Positions 1 to 8,143 of a stretch of 13,836 nucleotides of DNA are shown here, in pieces. The DNA is from Desulfamplus sp. (lineage in GTDB: Bacteria; Desulfobacterota; Desulfobacteria; Desulfobacterales; Desulfobacteraceae). The position numbers and the translations under genes are program-made. Under the pieces are notes generated by a model. That model searched no databases. It saw only the letters and a program-made list of their open reading frames with translations, and was not told the DNA's origin. The stretch is taken from positions 1-13,836 of the forward strand of contig JADFYT010000030.1 in NCBI GenBank assembly GCA_015232935.1, written 5' to 3'. Each line of letters opens with the position of its first letter. Within the stretch, counting starts at the first letter, position 1.

Positions 1-85
1 TTATGTTTTGCTCAGGAATTTCAATCATACATTAATTGCAGCCAGGTTGCCTGTGTTCTTTGCAAAAAAACAATTTTGAGGTAAC

Positions 86-1474
86 ATGAAATTTGAAAAA
101 TATCATATTTCCCTGGAAATAAAAGATAATCTTTCCGCACTTGGATTTAAAAGACCCACAGATATACAGTTCAAGTCTATTCCTCCGATTATGAATGGTG
201 AAGATGTGCTTGCCATCGCACAGACTGGAACCGGCAAGACAGCGGCATTCGCGATTCCGGTGATTGACCGTATCCACAGAAGAAAGAGCAGTCAGCGATC
301 TGATGGAATCCAATGCATTGTCATGGTGCCTACACGGGAACTTGCCATGCAGATAGGAGATGTTTTCAATGAAATATCAAAGCATACCCGAACAAAATCC
401 TTTGCTCTTGTGGGTGGAGTTGAACAGGATCCCCAGATAAAAAAACTCGAGCATGGAATTGACATCCTTATCGCAACGCCTGGACGCATGTTTGATCTAA
501 TCAGTCAAGGGTATATAAATCTGGACAAAATTGATACCCTGATTCTTGATGAGGCGGATCATATGCTTGATCTTGGTTTTATTGATGACATCAAATCTGT
601 TAAGAAGAGGATAAAACAGAAGCACCAGACACTTTTTTTCTCCGCAACTATCAACGCCGAGATTAAAAAACTTGCATACTCCCAGGTAAAATCTTCTGCT
701 ATCCGTATTGAGATATCCCCTGATGATCCTGTCTCAAAAAATGTTTCTCACGCAGTTATGTTTATTGAGATGGATGACAAACGTTTTTTTCTCGAACGGT
801 TTATTAAGGAACACCCTGATAGCAAAATAATTGTATTTGTCAGAACAAGAGTCAGAGCGGAACGGGTTGAAAAGGCAATGGCCCGGGCAGGTATAAGATC
901 GTGTAATCTTCATGGTGGCAGGGATCAGTCTGACAGAACACAGATTATGAACACCTTTAAACTTGGAGATTTCAATATTCTCATTGCGACTGATGTAAGT
1001 GCCAGGGGTATTGATGTTGCAGGTGTTAACTATGTCATCAACTATGATCTTCCTGAAAAGGCGGAAAATTATGTTCACCGTGTCGGAAGGACAGGTCGCG
1101 GCACACACAAAGGAATTGCTATATCATTTTGCAGCAAGGAGGAAAGGCCTCGACTTGAAGATATTCAGAAATTTATCAGCAAACCTGTTGAGGTCATTCC
1201 GATCAGCCGCAAAGAGTACGCGTTTACTGTTGAATTTTCTGCATCTGCCTTTGAGCCTCCCTATAAATCAGAATTTGAATCACCTGAATTTGAACATGAC
1301 GCATCTGATGTCAAAATTTTGGATAACGGATCTGAAGAATCTACTGCTTCTCGCTCCCCATGGGAGAGTGATTTAACTTCCGAAGGAGAACAAAACATCA
1401 GAAAGTTGATTGATGAGCATGAATCCTGGATCAAGAAAAAGAGAAAGAAGAGAAAAGGCTTGAGAAAGAAATAA
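86..1474 (+). CDS. DEAD-box ATP-dependent RNA helicase (RhlE-like)
   Basis: An ATP-dependent RNA helicase that should remodel RNA duplexes in the cytoplasm (ribosome assembly or mRNA decay). The 462 residues carry the family motifs in order: Q motif (F21 to Q28), motif I AQTGTGKT (45-52), PTRELA, TPGR, motif II DEAD (155-158), motif III SAT (186-188), then in the second RecA domain ATDVSARGID and motif VI HRVGRTGR (331-338). A short acidic linker and a Lys/Arg-rich tail follow the core; such basic tails commonly bind RNA. The ATG at 86 follows GAGG at 78-81, only 4 bases away. A 265-base gap and a separate promoter divide it from fliK, so it is probably not part of the flagellar operon. The family is certain; the subfamily (RhlE rather than SrmB, CshA or DeaD) is inferred from the compact size. 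Confidence 0.93.
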   Translation: MKFEKYHISLEIKDNLSALGFKRPTDIQFKSIPPIMNGEDVLAIAQTGTGKTAAFAIPVIDRIHRRKSSQRSDGIQCIVMVPTRELAMQIGDVFNEISKHTRTKSFALVGGVEQDPQIKKLEHGIDILIATPGRMFDLISQGYINLDKIDTLILDEADHMLDLGFIDDIKSVKKRIKQKHQTLFFSATINAEIKKLAYSQVKSSAIRIEISPDDPVSKNVSHAVMFIEMDDKRFFLERFIKEHPDSKIIVFVRTRVRAERVEKAMARAGIRSCNLHGGRDQSDRTQIMNTFKLGDFNILIATDVSARGIDVAGVNYVINYDLPEKAENYVHRVGRTGRGTHKGIAISFCSKEERPRLEDIQKFISKPVEVIPISRKEYAFTVEFSASAFEPPYKSEFESPEFEHDASDVKILDNGSEESTASRSPWESDLTSEGEQNIRKLIDEHESWIKKKRKKRKGLRKK

Positions 1475-1508
1475 TTTGATTCTTATGAATTTCCTGAGAC
1501 AAATTATT
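1470..1508. other. AT-rich inverted repeat at the end of the helicase gene
   Basis: AATAATTTG at 1470-1478 is a perfect 9-bp inverted match to CAAATTATT at 1500-1508, with a 21-base loop; it overlaps the helicase stop codon. It could form a weak 3' hairpin, but it is nearly all A-T and no T tract follows, so it is not a convincing intrinsic terminator. Confidence 0.3.
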
Positions 1509-1671
1509 ATCTGTCGATGTTCGAGTTGATATTTGATTTAGGGTGCAAAATTTTCCTGTACCAATGGGCAACCGGCAATATATTCATTCAATTTTCTTTG
1601 GTTCTGACAATATTAATTTGCTTGAATATTTAACTGTCTGATTTTATGGTAAAAAAACATTTTTGTCAATA

Positions 1672-1687
1672 TGGCACGATCATTGCT
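1672..1687 (+). promoter_or_regulatory. sigma-54 (-24/-12) promoter for the fliK operon
   Basis: TGGCACGATCATTGCT matches the RpoN consensus TGGCAC-N5-TTGCW, with GG at 1673-1674 and GC at 1685-1686 separated by exactly 10 bases. The predicted start of transcription is near 1697-1698, leaving a leader of about 42 bases before the fliK ATG. RpoN promoters need an enhancer-binding activator; middle and late flagellar genes of many Proteobacteria and Desulfobacterota are controlled this way. No activator site could be identified in the AT-rich upstream DNA (1509-1670). Confidence 0.85.
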
Positions 1688-1739
1688 TTTAATGTGTTCC
1701 TAAATACTAAAATAAAAACCTTATTATAAAGGTGATGCC

Positions 1740-4028
1740 ATGAATTTCGATTTTGTTGCCCCTCAAATGTTTATGAAGAAAGGTATTAAACCAGGATCAT
1801 TTGGCTCTTCTGCCCTTTCCGGCGAGAGTTCCGCTGACAGTGATTCGGCTTCCAACCTTTTTGTTGCCAAGCTTCATCAGATTCTTGCAAAAAATGGCAT
1901 TAAACAAAATTTGTTATCAACAGGCGATACTCAGAAGATTCTGACAGGCAGTAACAATCTACCTGGACTGACAGGCAATATTCCTGTTTCTGGAGTGGCA
2001 ACTCCATCTGATATTGATGTTTTATCAGAAAACGCAAAAACAGCTCTTTTTAAGGATGTTAAAAAAGCACAGGGATTTGAGTTTTTGACAAAGCTCAAAC
2101 AGTTCCTGATGGCATCCGGGCATAATGAACTGAAAGATATATCCCTGGATGAAGATGCTCTTGAAACAATAAAAGCAATGCTTGTCAAGGCAGGTTTTCC
2201 TCAATCAGGGATCGCCAATCTCATAAAGACTCTCAGAGCCGAGTCTGATGACGGCAATGTATTGATGTCCGATCTTATGGATAGTCTGTTAAGCCTTGAT
2301 CCGGAAAATCTCTCTTTATCAGATTCCTCTATGGATATGGATTCTTTTTCTATAGATAAAAAGGATGATCAGGATTATACCGATTCCAATACCAAAGATG
2401 TGGATTCAGAACTGTTAATGGGTATATCGTCAATCCCATTTTTTATATCCATTATGAAATCGCTTGAAATTCCTGACGACATTGCAGATTCGATCCTTGC
2501 CAACTCCGAGGTAAAAGGAGAGGGAATTAGTCTCAATCCCTTCATTTCCGATCTCCAGAAACTCCAGAAACATGCTTTTTTTACAGGCACAAAATTTCAG
2601 AATTCATCTGATATCGAGTCGATCAAAGGAATGTTCACTCAGCTTGGTCTCTCTTCAGAAAAGAGTGGGATTGAAGGCAAAATCAGTCTGGGAGATTTTG
2701 TGTCTGCTCTTGAGAATTTCAGAAAAGCCAATATATCTAAAAATAATGGCAGAGACATACTGTCTGGAGATCTCTCGTCTGTACTTAACACATCCAACTC
2801 CTTTAAGCAAAAAAACGTTTCTGGTTTTCCGGATGAACTTTCAATTAGCGGTTTTAATCAAAGCAGAAAAAATTCATTTTTCTTTATTGATAACAAAGCT
2901 GGGGCAGATAGCGGCAATTGGGAAAGGTCGTCCATTGATTCCGATATGGATTCCAGAATCTTAAAAAAATCTAACCATCAGTTCTCAGTGAATTTATCCG
3001 GTATTAACAAGCCTGGTGAAAACAACTTTGGAAATAGCGATAACAGTTCATTACAGACAAATAACACAAGTGAAATGGAACGTCTATTAAACAAATTAAT
3101 GACCAAGCTTGATAGCCATTCAAAAGGTCTTTCACCCTCTGAATCTGATGTTGCTTCCTCTCAGGCAGATATGGGCAAAAACAGATTAAAAAACTCTTTT
3201 GATATGTTGAATGAAACACTTCAAAAGAAAATAATGAGTCTTTCCCAGGTTCAAGAAGAGCAAAATGCCAAAACAACTTCTGATTTAATTATAGGAAATG
3301 CAGCCGCAGAAGTGGCAAGAAACAGCGAGATGATATCTGATCTTGTCCATATTATGAATAATAACGATTCTCTTGTTGCAGGCAGGAAAATTGACCAGAA
3401 TTCAAAGCCGGATCGTCATGACAATGACATCGATTCGATTCTCTCCAGAGCCGAAAAAAAACAGACAAATAATCTGTTTGATTCAAACAGATCCGGAGGC
3501 AATTTGTCAGACGGAAGAAATAGTAAGGATGGTGCATCAGGCCTGACCAAAGATAAAGCGACAACATCTGTTCTTCCATCCTATGTGACCAATCAGGTTG
3601 GCAGAAGCATTGCCAGGGCATTAAGCCGAGGGGAGAGTGAGATAAAACTTCAGTTAAGACCTGCCGAGCTCGGTCGAATTCTTATGACAATAGAGACCCT
3701 GGGTGATACGCTTAAAGTGAGTGTTGTGACTGAAAATCAGGCTGCAAAGGATATCCTTTCCAGTCATGCCAATGAACTTAAGGCATCTTTGGCAAGCAGT
3801 GGAATCAAAATTGAGAGTTTTGATGTTGAGATGGGCAGTGATTTCAGGCAATCCTTGGCTGATTCTGGTCAGCAGTCTAACCAGTCCAATCAGTCGAACA
3901 GTGGCTCCGGATCCGGGAAAAACAGGGATTCTGGTCAACATGATCCAATATTCACGGGTGAAGTTGATCGCACTTTAGATTCCGAATTTTTGACAGATGA
4001 AGATGGCATGCTTCATTTTGTTGCCTGA
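1740..4028 (+). CDS. fliK: Flagellar hook-length control protein FliK
   Basis: A secreted molecular ruler that measures the growing hook and triggers the export specificity switch through FlhB. The N-terminal ~600 residues are a low-complexity, Ser/Asp/Asn-rich region with no recognisable fold, as expected for a ruler. The C-terminal domain begins near residue 615 and holds the conserved FliK core: LQLRPAELGRILMTIE from residue 637, then a predicted alpha/beta segment to about 700. A Gln/Ser/Asn/Gly-rich linker (from about 711) and an acidic tail follow. At 762 aa it is nearly twice the Salmonella protein (405 aa). AAAGGTGA at 1728-1735 supports the ATG at 1740. It is the first gene after the sigma-54 promoter and lies 23 bases before flgD. 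Confidence 0.9.
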   Translation: MNFDFVAPQMFMKKGIKPGSFGSSALSGESSADSDSASNLFVAKLHQILAKNGIKQNLLSTGDTQKILTGSNNLPGLTGNIPVSGVATPSDIDVLSENAKTALFKDVKKAQGFEFLTKLKQFLMASGHNELKDISLDEDALETIKAMLVKAGFPQSGIANLIKTLRAESDDGNVLMSDLMDSLLSLDPENLSLSDSSMDMDSFSIDKKDDQDYTDSNTKDVDSELLMGISSIPFFISIMKSLEIPDDIADSILANSEVKGEGISLNPFISDLQKLQKHAFFTGTKFQNSSDIESIKGMFTQLGLSSEKSGIEGKISLGDFVSALENFRKANISKNNGRDILSGDLSSVLNTSNSFKQKNVSGFPDELSISGFNQSRKNSFFFIDNKAGADSGNWERSSIDSDMDSRILKKSNHQFSVNLSGINKPGENNFGNSDNSSLQTNNTSEMERLLNKLMTKLDSHSKGLSPSESDVASSQADMGKNRLKNSFDMLNETLQKKIMSLSQVQEEQNAKTTSDLIIGNAAAEVARNSEMISDLVHIMNNNDSLVAGRKIDQNSKPDRHDNDIDSILSRAEKKQTNNLFDSNRSGGNLSDGRNSKDGASGLTKDKATTSVLPSYVTNQVGRSIARALSRGESEIKLQLRPAELGRILMTIETLGDTLKVSVVTENQAAKDILSSHANELKASLASSGIKIESFDVEMGSDFRQSLADSGQQSNQSNQSNSGSGSGKNRDSGQHDPIFTGEVDRTLDSEFLTDEDGMLHFVA

Positions 4029-4051
4029 TATAGTTAATGGAGGGTTAAGAG

Positions 4052-5161
4052 ATGACAATAGACGCGACAGGTAACAGCAGCCTTGCAAAGCTTTCCGGTT
4101 CCTATAAAAGCAATGAGGCTGAAAAGGAAAAATCAGATGATTATCTTGGAAGGGAGGCGTTTCTTAAAATGCTGGTTGCCCAGTTGCAGAATCAGGATCC
4201 CTTAAACCCGATGGAAGGAAGTGATTTTTCTGCTCAACTTGCTCAATTTTCATCATTGGAGCAGTTGATCGGTTTAAATACATCAATGAAATCCATGGCT
4301 GACGCATTTGCAAGCAGTTCTGAAACGGACGTATCCGCCTATATAGGAAAAGAAGTTACAGGCAATGCAAACTTTGTAGAGGTAACATCAGGTGCTCCTT
4401 CAGGTGGATATTACAAGTTGTCAAAACCCTCTGAAGTTATGGTATCCATTTCCAATGCCGAAGGCCATGTTGTAAGAACCATTTATCCAGGACAGAAGAG
4501 TGCCGGTGATTATCGCCTTGAGTGGGATGGAAAAGATAATGGTGGCAATATAGTTGAGGATGGTTCTTACACCTACCAGGTTCTTGCTAATAGCGGGTCT
4601 GGCTATTCCGCACTTCCTGCAACCATAACCGGAAAGGTGAACGGCATTACATACCAGAATGGCAAGGCATATCTTGACATTGATGGAGTGCTTCTCAGCC
4701 CTGATGCCATTACCAGAGTTTCTGATGTCAAGGCAGATGTCACAAAACCATCAACGACAGCTCTTGACTACCTTGGCAAAAACATTTCATATTCAAGTCA
4801 CCTCTTTTCGGTTGGTTCTAACAGCGTGTCTGGAAGTGGTATGAAATTTGAACTGACAAAGCAGGAAAATGTTGTTATTAATATTCTTGATTCAAAGGGT
4901 AATGTTGTAAACACTATTGAAATCCCCGCAGAAAATACAGTTGCCGGTCAGAATGAGGTCAGATGGAATGGCACAGACAGCTCTGGCAATCCTGTTTCAG
5001 ACGGGCTCTACTCTTATTCTGTTAAATCCGGATCAGGTGATGCGAAAATGTCTGAATCAGGAGAGGTTACCGGTATCAAATATATAAATGGCACTCAGTA
5101 CCTTGTGGTTGGTAAAGATGGTGATCTGGTAAGTATGGCATCTGTCACAGAGATTAAATAG
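4052..5161 (+). CDS. flgD: Flagellar hook cap/assembly protein FlgD with duplicated C-terminal module
   Basis: FlgD caps the hook tip and lets FlgE subunits insert during assembly. Residues ~30-80 hold the conserved N-terminal segment (LGREAFLKMLVAQLQNQDPL, then AQLAQFSSLEQL). After it, the usual single Tudor-like plus FLN/Ig-like unit is present twice: copy 1 begins at AYIGKEV (residue 96), copy 2 at DYLGKNI (residue 239). Both contain the same landmarks in the same order: IGK/LGK, a beta strand with V.I.....G.VV.TI, an EWDGKDNGGN / RWNGTDSSGN turn, DGSYTYQV / DGLYSYSV, and G.V.GI.Y.NG..YL. At 369 aa it is far longer than the enteric protein (about 230 aa). GGAGGG at 4039-4044 is a strong ribosome site for this ATG. 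Confidence 0.95.
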   Translation: MTIDATGNSSLAKLSGSYKSNEAEKEKSDDYLGREAFLKMLVAQLQNQDPLNPMEGSDFSAQLAQFSSLEQLIGLNTSMKSMADAFASSSETDVSAYIGKEVTGNANFVEVTSGAPSGGYYKLSKPSEVMVSISNAEGHVVRTIYPGQKSAGDYRLEWDGKDNGGNIVEDGSYTYQVLANSGSGYSALPATITGKVNGITYQNGKAYLDIDGVLLSPDAITRVSDVKADVTKPSTTALDYLGKNISYSSHLFSVGSNSVSGSGMKFELTKQENVVINILDSKGNVVNTIEIPAENTVAGQNEVRWNGTDSSGNPVSDGLYSYSVKSGSGDAKMSESGEVTGIKYINGTQYLVVGKDGDLVSMASVTEIK

Positions 5162-5196
5162 CAGAATCAGTTTTTTATAATGACTATTATTCATGT

Positions 5197-5223
5197 CGGC
5201 ATTCTTAAATAAAGAATTTGCCG
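5197..5223. other. Hairpin between flgD and flgE
   Basis: CGGC (5197-5200) plus ATTCTT (5201-5206) pair with AAGAAT (5212-5217) and GCCG (5220-5223), leaving a 5-base loop AAATA and a 2-base TT bulge: ten pairs in all. No T tract follows, so it is not a classical terminator. It may be an mRNA-stabilising or processing hairpin, or a DNA operator; the sequence does not decide which. Confidence 0.4.
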
Positions 5224-5262
5224 TGTGATTAAAAAATATTAAGAAAAAGGGAGGGTATCATC

Positions 5263-7446
5263 ATGGCACTATCAAGTTCACTATATACAGGAACCAGCGG
5301 ATTGATAAACATGGGCAATAACATGCAGGTTATCAGTAATAATATCTCCAACTCCAACACCGTTGGGTTTAAAAAAGGTACATCTGTATTTGCCGATACA
5401 CTCAGCCAGAGCATTGGAACCCAGGCCGGTACAGGGCAGGTAGGAAGAGGCATGTCAATAGGAGAGGTAGCAAAGGTGTTTGACCAGGGGTCATTTCAAA
5501 CTACCGGCAACACAACAGAGCTGTCAATTGGAGGTGATGGTTTCTTTATTGTAAACGAATCAAGCACAAAGAGCCTTTACTACACAAGAGCCGGAAACTT
5601 CAAGTTTGATGAGACAGGACAGTTTATCAGCCCTCAAGGCTATATTGTGCAGGGTTGGGAACTTGATTCAGCCACAGGGCAGGATGTCGGGGCAATAGGA
5701 GATATTGTCATGAAATCGTTTACATCACCACCGTCCAAGAGTACAGAGATAACTGTTATCGCGAATCTTGATGCTACTGCGGACAGCAAGGCAGATGTAA
5801 TGGCAAACTTCTGGAATGGCACTACCACACTCAAAACAAATATAGACAATTCAAAATATCAGTACCAGACCGTTGTAAAAGTGTATGATGCTTTGGGAAG
5901 TACCCATGATGTCACAATCTATTATGATAAAAAATCTGACTCGGAATGGGAATATATGATTGCAACCAATCCTGCAGACGACAAACGTGGCCTTGTTCAG
6001 GGAACTGTAGGCAGGGGACTTTTAGCAAAGGGAACTATCTCTTTCAGCCCGGGCAGCGGAGACATACTTGATATTACAATGCACAGGTTTGATGGAAGGG
6101 TCGGCAAGCTCAATACAAATGGTGGAGAAAATAAGGTTGAAAATGTTCACCTGAAGATTAAGAACAGTGCTGCAATGATTCAGGATGGATATGATTTCAG
6201 ACTTGAATATGATCCTGGCAACGTATCTGGTAATGCTCCTAACGGCTGGTCGATCACATATTCCGGCCTTCCCTTGAATCCTGCAACAGGAAATCCATAT
6301 TATGATGTAACTACACCTGTTGTAGCTGTCCTTGCAGGCAGTGATGATCAAAACATATTGGTTGATATGGATGGCGACGGTACCGCAGATATTCAGATAA
6401 AGTTAGATAAGCCGGCAGCAACAACCAACCAGATCTCCTTTGACATAAATGCTGAAAAAGATATTCATATACAGGGTGTGGTTGGAGATACATATCTTGG
6501 AGATACAGATGATGGAAATACTACTATACAGATAAATGAGCCTACTGTTATGACAAAAGACAGGAATAATATCGGAATTGTATGGGATAATGCTACTCGC
6601 ACATGGGGATGGGGTACCATGACTCCCCCTGTAGTTGGTCCCCCTGCTGTCCCCGGCGTAATTACAATCACTCCAAATCTTGCTTTACCTGTTGGAGCCA
6701 CTTCTCCCTGGGAAGAATACCCTTTTGCAACTGTTACCGGGGATGCTGACAAGGCAATAATAGATCTTGACGGATCTGGCGGAGAATATGATTCTGATGA
6801 CATAGTTTTTAATTTTCAGGACTCTTTGACCCAGAACAGCTCGGCACTTTTTAACATCAGCGGTTCTACCGCATGGACTCAAATTGAAACAACGGAGCTT
6901 GAAGAGACAGGCTACTATGATTTTATGACAGATTTTCTTGGCGGGGAATTTGGAGTCACAGAGTCCATGATCAAGTTTAATATAGGGGCTCAGTATGTTA
7001 ATAATATTTTTTCAAAAGATGCCATGTCAACCACCCAGTTCGCAAAGGCATCAACCACAGTGTATCAGGATGCTGACGGTTATTCGGCAGGAAGCCTTGA
7101 AGGTGTTGATATATCTATTGACGGCACCATAACAGGGTTGTATTCCAATGGAGAGCTTATTCCGCTGTTTAGAGTAGGTCTTGCTAAATTTTTGAATAAT
7201 AACGGGCTTTACAGTGTCGGTGGCAACCTTTTTCGTCAAACCCGTGACAGTGGCGAAGCTATCACCAACAGGCCAGGAGAAAATGGTCTTGGTACACTTT
7301 CACCATATTCTCTAGAGATGTCCAATGTTGACATATCAGAGGAATTTGTCAACATGATAACAACCCAAAGAGGTTTTCAGGCAAATTCAAAAACCATTAC
7401 AACTGTTGATGACATGATGAATACCGTGATTGGTATGAAGAGGTAG
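5263..7446 (+). CDS. flgE: Flagellar hook protein FlgE (large variant)
   Basis: The structural subunit of the hook, exported through the flagellar type III system and polymerised beneath FlgD. The N-terminus (MALSSSLYTGTSGL...NNISNSNTVGFKK) and the first ~100 residues match the rod/hook family, as do the C-terminal EFVNMITTQRGFQANSKTI coiled-coil region and the FlgE signature DADGYSAGSLEGVDIS (from residue 603). The 727 aa are about 1.8 times the Salmonella length (403); the extra sequence is in the central surface domains. It includes two Asp-rich loops resembling calcium-binding loops (DMDGDGTAD at 368-376; D501-D513) and a proline-rich linker near residues 455-465. No cysteine is present. 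GGGAGGG at 5249-5255 is a strong ribosome site. The gene ends with tandem stops TAG TAA. Confidence 0.95.
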   Translation: MALSSSLYTGTSGLINMGNNMQVISNNISNSNTVGFKKGTSVFADTLSQSIGTQAGTGQVGRGMSIGEVAKVFDQGSFQTTGNTTELSIGGDGFFIVNESSTKSLYYTRAGNFKFDETGQFISPQGYIVQGWELDSATGQDVGAIGDIVMKSFTSPPSKSTEITVIANLDATADSKADVMANFWNGTTTLKTNIDNSKYQYQTVVKVYDALGSTHDVTIYYDKKSDSEWEYMIATNPADDKRGLVQGTVGRGLLAKGTISFSPGSGDILDITMHRFDGRVGKLNTNGGENKVENVHLKIKNSAAMIQDGYDFRLEYDPGNVSGNAPNGWSITYSGLPLNPATGNPYYDVTTPVVAVLAGSDDQNILVDMDGDGTADIQIKLDKPAATTNQISFDINAEKDIHIQGVVGDTYLGDTDDGNTTIQINEPTVMTKDRNNIGIVWDNATRTWGWGTMTPPVVGPPAVPGVITITPNLALPVGATSPWEEYPFATVTGDADKAIIDLDGSGGEYDSDDIVFNFQDSLTQNSSALFNISGSTAWTQIETTELEETGYYDFMTDFLGGEFGVTESMIKFNIGAQYVNNIFSKDAMSTTQFAKASTTVYQDADGYSAGSLEGVDISIDGTITGLYSNGELIPLFRVGLAKFLNNNGLYSVGGNLFRQTRDSGEAITNRPGENGLGTLSPYSLEMSNVDISEEFVNMITTQRGFQANSKTITTVDDMMNTVIGMKR

Positions 7447-7489
7447 TAATTCGCATTAAGTGCTGATATTGCTAAGATTGGTATGAAGA
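7428..7489. repeat. 14-bp direct repeat: flgE 3' end and downstream spacer
   Basis: GATTGGTATGAAGA occurs at 7428-7441, encoding part of the FlgE C-terminus (IGMK), and again perfectly at 7476-7489 in the spacer. The offset is 48 bases, so the second copy is in the same reading frame, after the TAG TAA stops. It may be the relic of a short duplication of the gene's 3' end. Confidence 0.6.
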
Positions 7490-7532
7490 TGCAATTTTTA
7501 TGCACAGCAGTATTGACACGGCAAGGGTCAAA

Positions 7533-7562
7533 ATGGATATTGTGAAGGACAGAAACCTTTGA
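7533..7562 (+). CDS. Possible 9-codon leader ORF overlapping the fliL start
   Basis: An ATG at 7533, 5 bases after AAGGG (7523-7527), opens a short frame reading MDIVKDRNL. Its TGA (7560-7562) overlaps the TTG start of fliL in the arrangement TTGA. A ribosome finishing this frame would be placed on the weak fliL start, so translational coupling is possible. No homology can be seen and it may be chance. Confidence 0.25.
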   Translation: MDIVKDRNL

Positions 7563-8134
7563 AAAAAAAAGATAAAAAACCGGCACCTGAGCCTGAAAAA
7601 AAGATTGCAGAAGATGGAAGTCCTGCAAAAAAGACATTTTTTAAAAAGCTCTTGAGTCTGAAATTTGTAATTATATTCCTGATTCTTGTTGTTTTTCTTG
7701 CCGGCGGAGTCTTTGCGGGATGGTATTTCTTTTTAAGAAAAAGTCCCGCAGACATAGAAGATGCAACTAAAATGGAAGATAATGTCAATAAGGACGCCAA
7801 GGATCAACAACCGCCTCCCGAGCCTGATTTTCCCGATGTTGTTGATCTGGAACAGTTTGTTAAAATAAGAATGCGGGAAGGAGAAACCCTTAATTATATT
7901 ACATTCAAGATCTCAATTGAACTTATCAAACCTGAAATGAGAAAAGATCTTGAATCAAACATTAATAATATTAGGCAAATAGCGGAAGCTGAAGCAAAAA
8001 AAATGTCATGGCTTATTTTAAGATCACCTGAAGGCAAACTTCACTTTAGATACCGTTTGATTGAAGCTTTGAATGGTGGGTTACCTTCGAGAATGATACG
8101 AAATATTTATTTTATCACTTTTATTATGCAATAG
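7559..8134 (+). CDS. fliL: Flagellar basal body-associated protein FliL
   Basis: An inner-membrane protein that surrounds or supports the stator near the motor. A Lys-rich cytoplasmic N-terminus (KKKDKKPAPEPEKK) leads to one membrane segment at residues ~36-59 (FVIIFLILVVFLAGGVFAGWYFF). An acidic, proline-rich linker follows, then a periplasmic domain with the FliL pattern of a beta strand (TLNYITFKISIEL), a long helix rich in Glu/Ala, and a C-terminal IYFITFIMQ strand matching the family's usual VYFTEFVVQ ending. At 191 aa it is of normal length. The start is TTG at 7559, with AAGGAC at 7545-7550 upstream; no in-frame ATG gives a better N-terminus. It ends 9 bases before fliM. motAB, often placed just upstream in related clusters, are absent here. 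Confidence 0.9.
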   Translation: MKKKDKKPAPEPEKKIAEDGSPAKKTFFKKLLSLKFVIIFLILVVFLAGGVFAGWYFFLRKSPADIEDATKMEDNVNKDAKDQQPPPEPDFPDVVDLEQFVKIRMREGETLNYITFKISIELIKPEMRKDLESNINNIRQIAEAEAKKMSWLILRSPEGKLHFRYRLIEALNGGLPSRMIRNIYFITFIMQ

Positions 8135-8143
8135 TTATCTCCA

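Noticed and set aside
1470..1508. Intrinsic terminator after the helicase
   Set aside because: The stem is almost all A-T with a 21-base loop and no T tract; kept only as an inverted repeat.
7478..7493. Sigma-54-like TTGGTATGAAGATGCA before fliL
   Set aside because: GG (7480-7481) and GC (7491-7492) are 9, not 10, bases apart and the -24 element is not TGGCAC.
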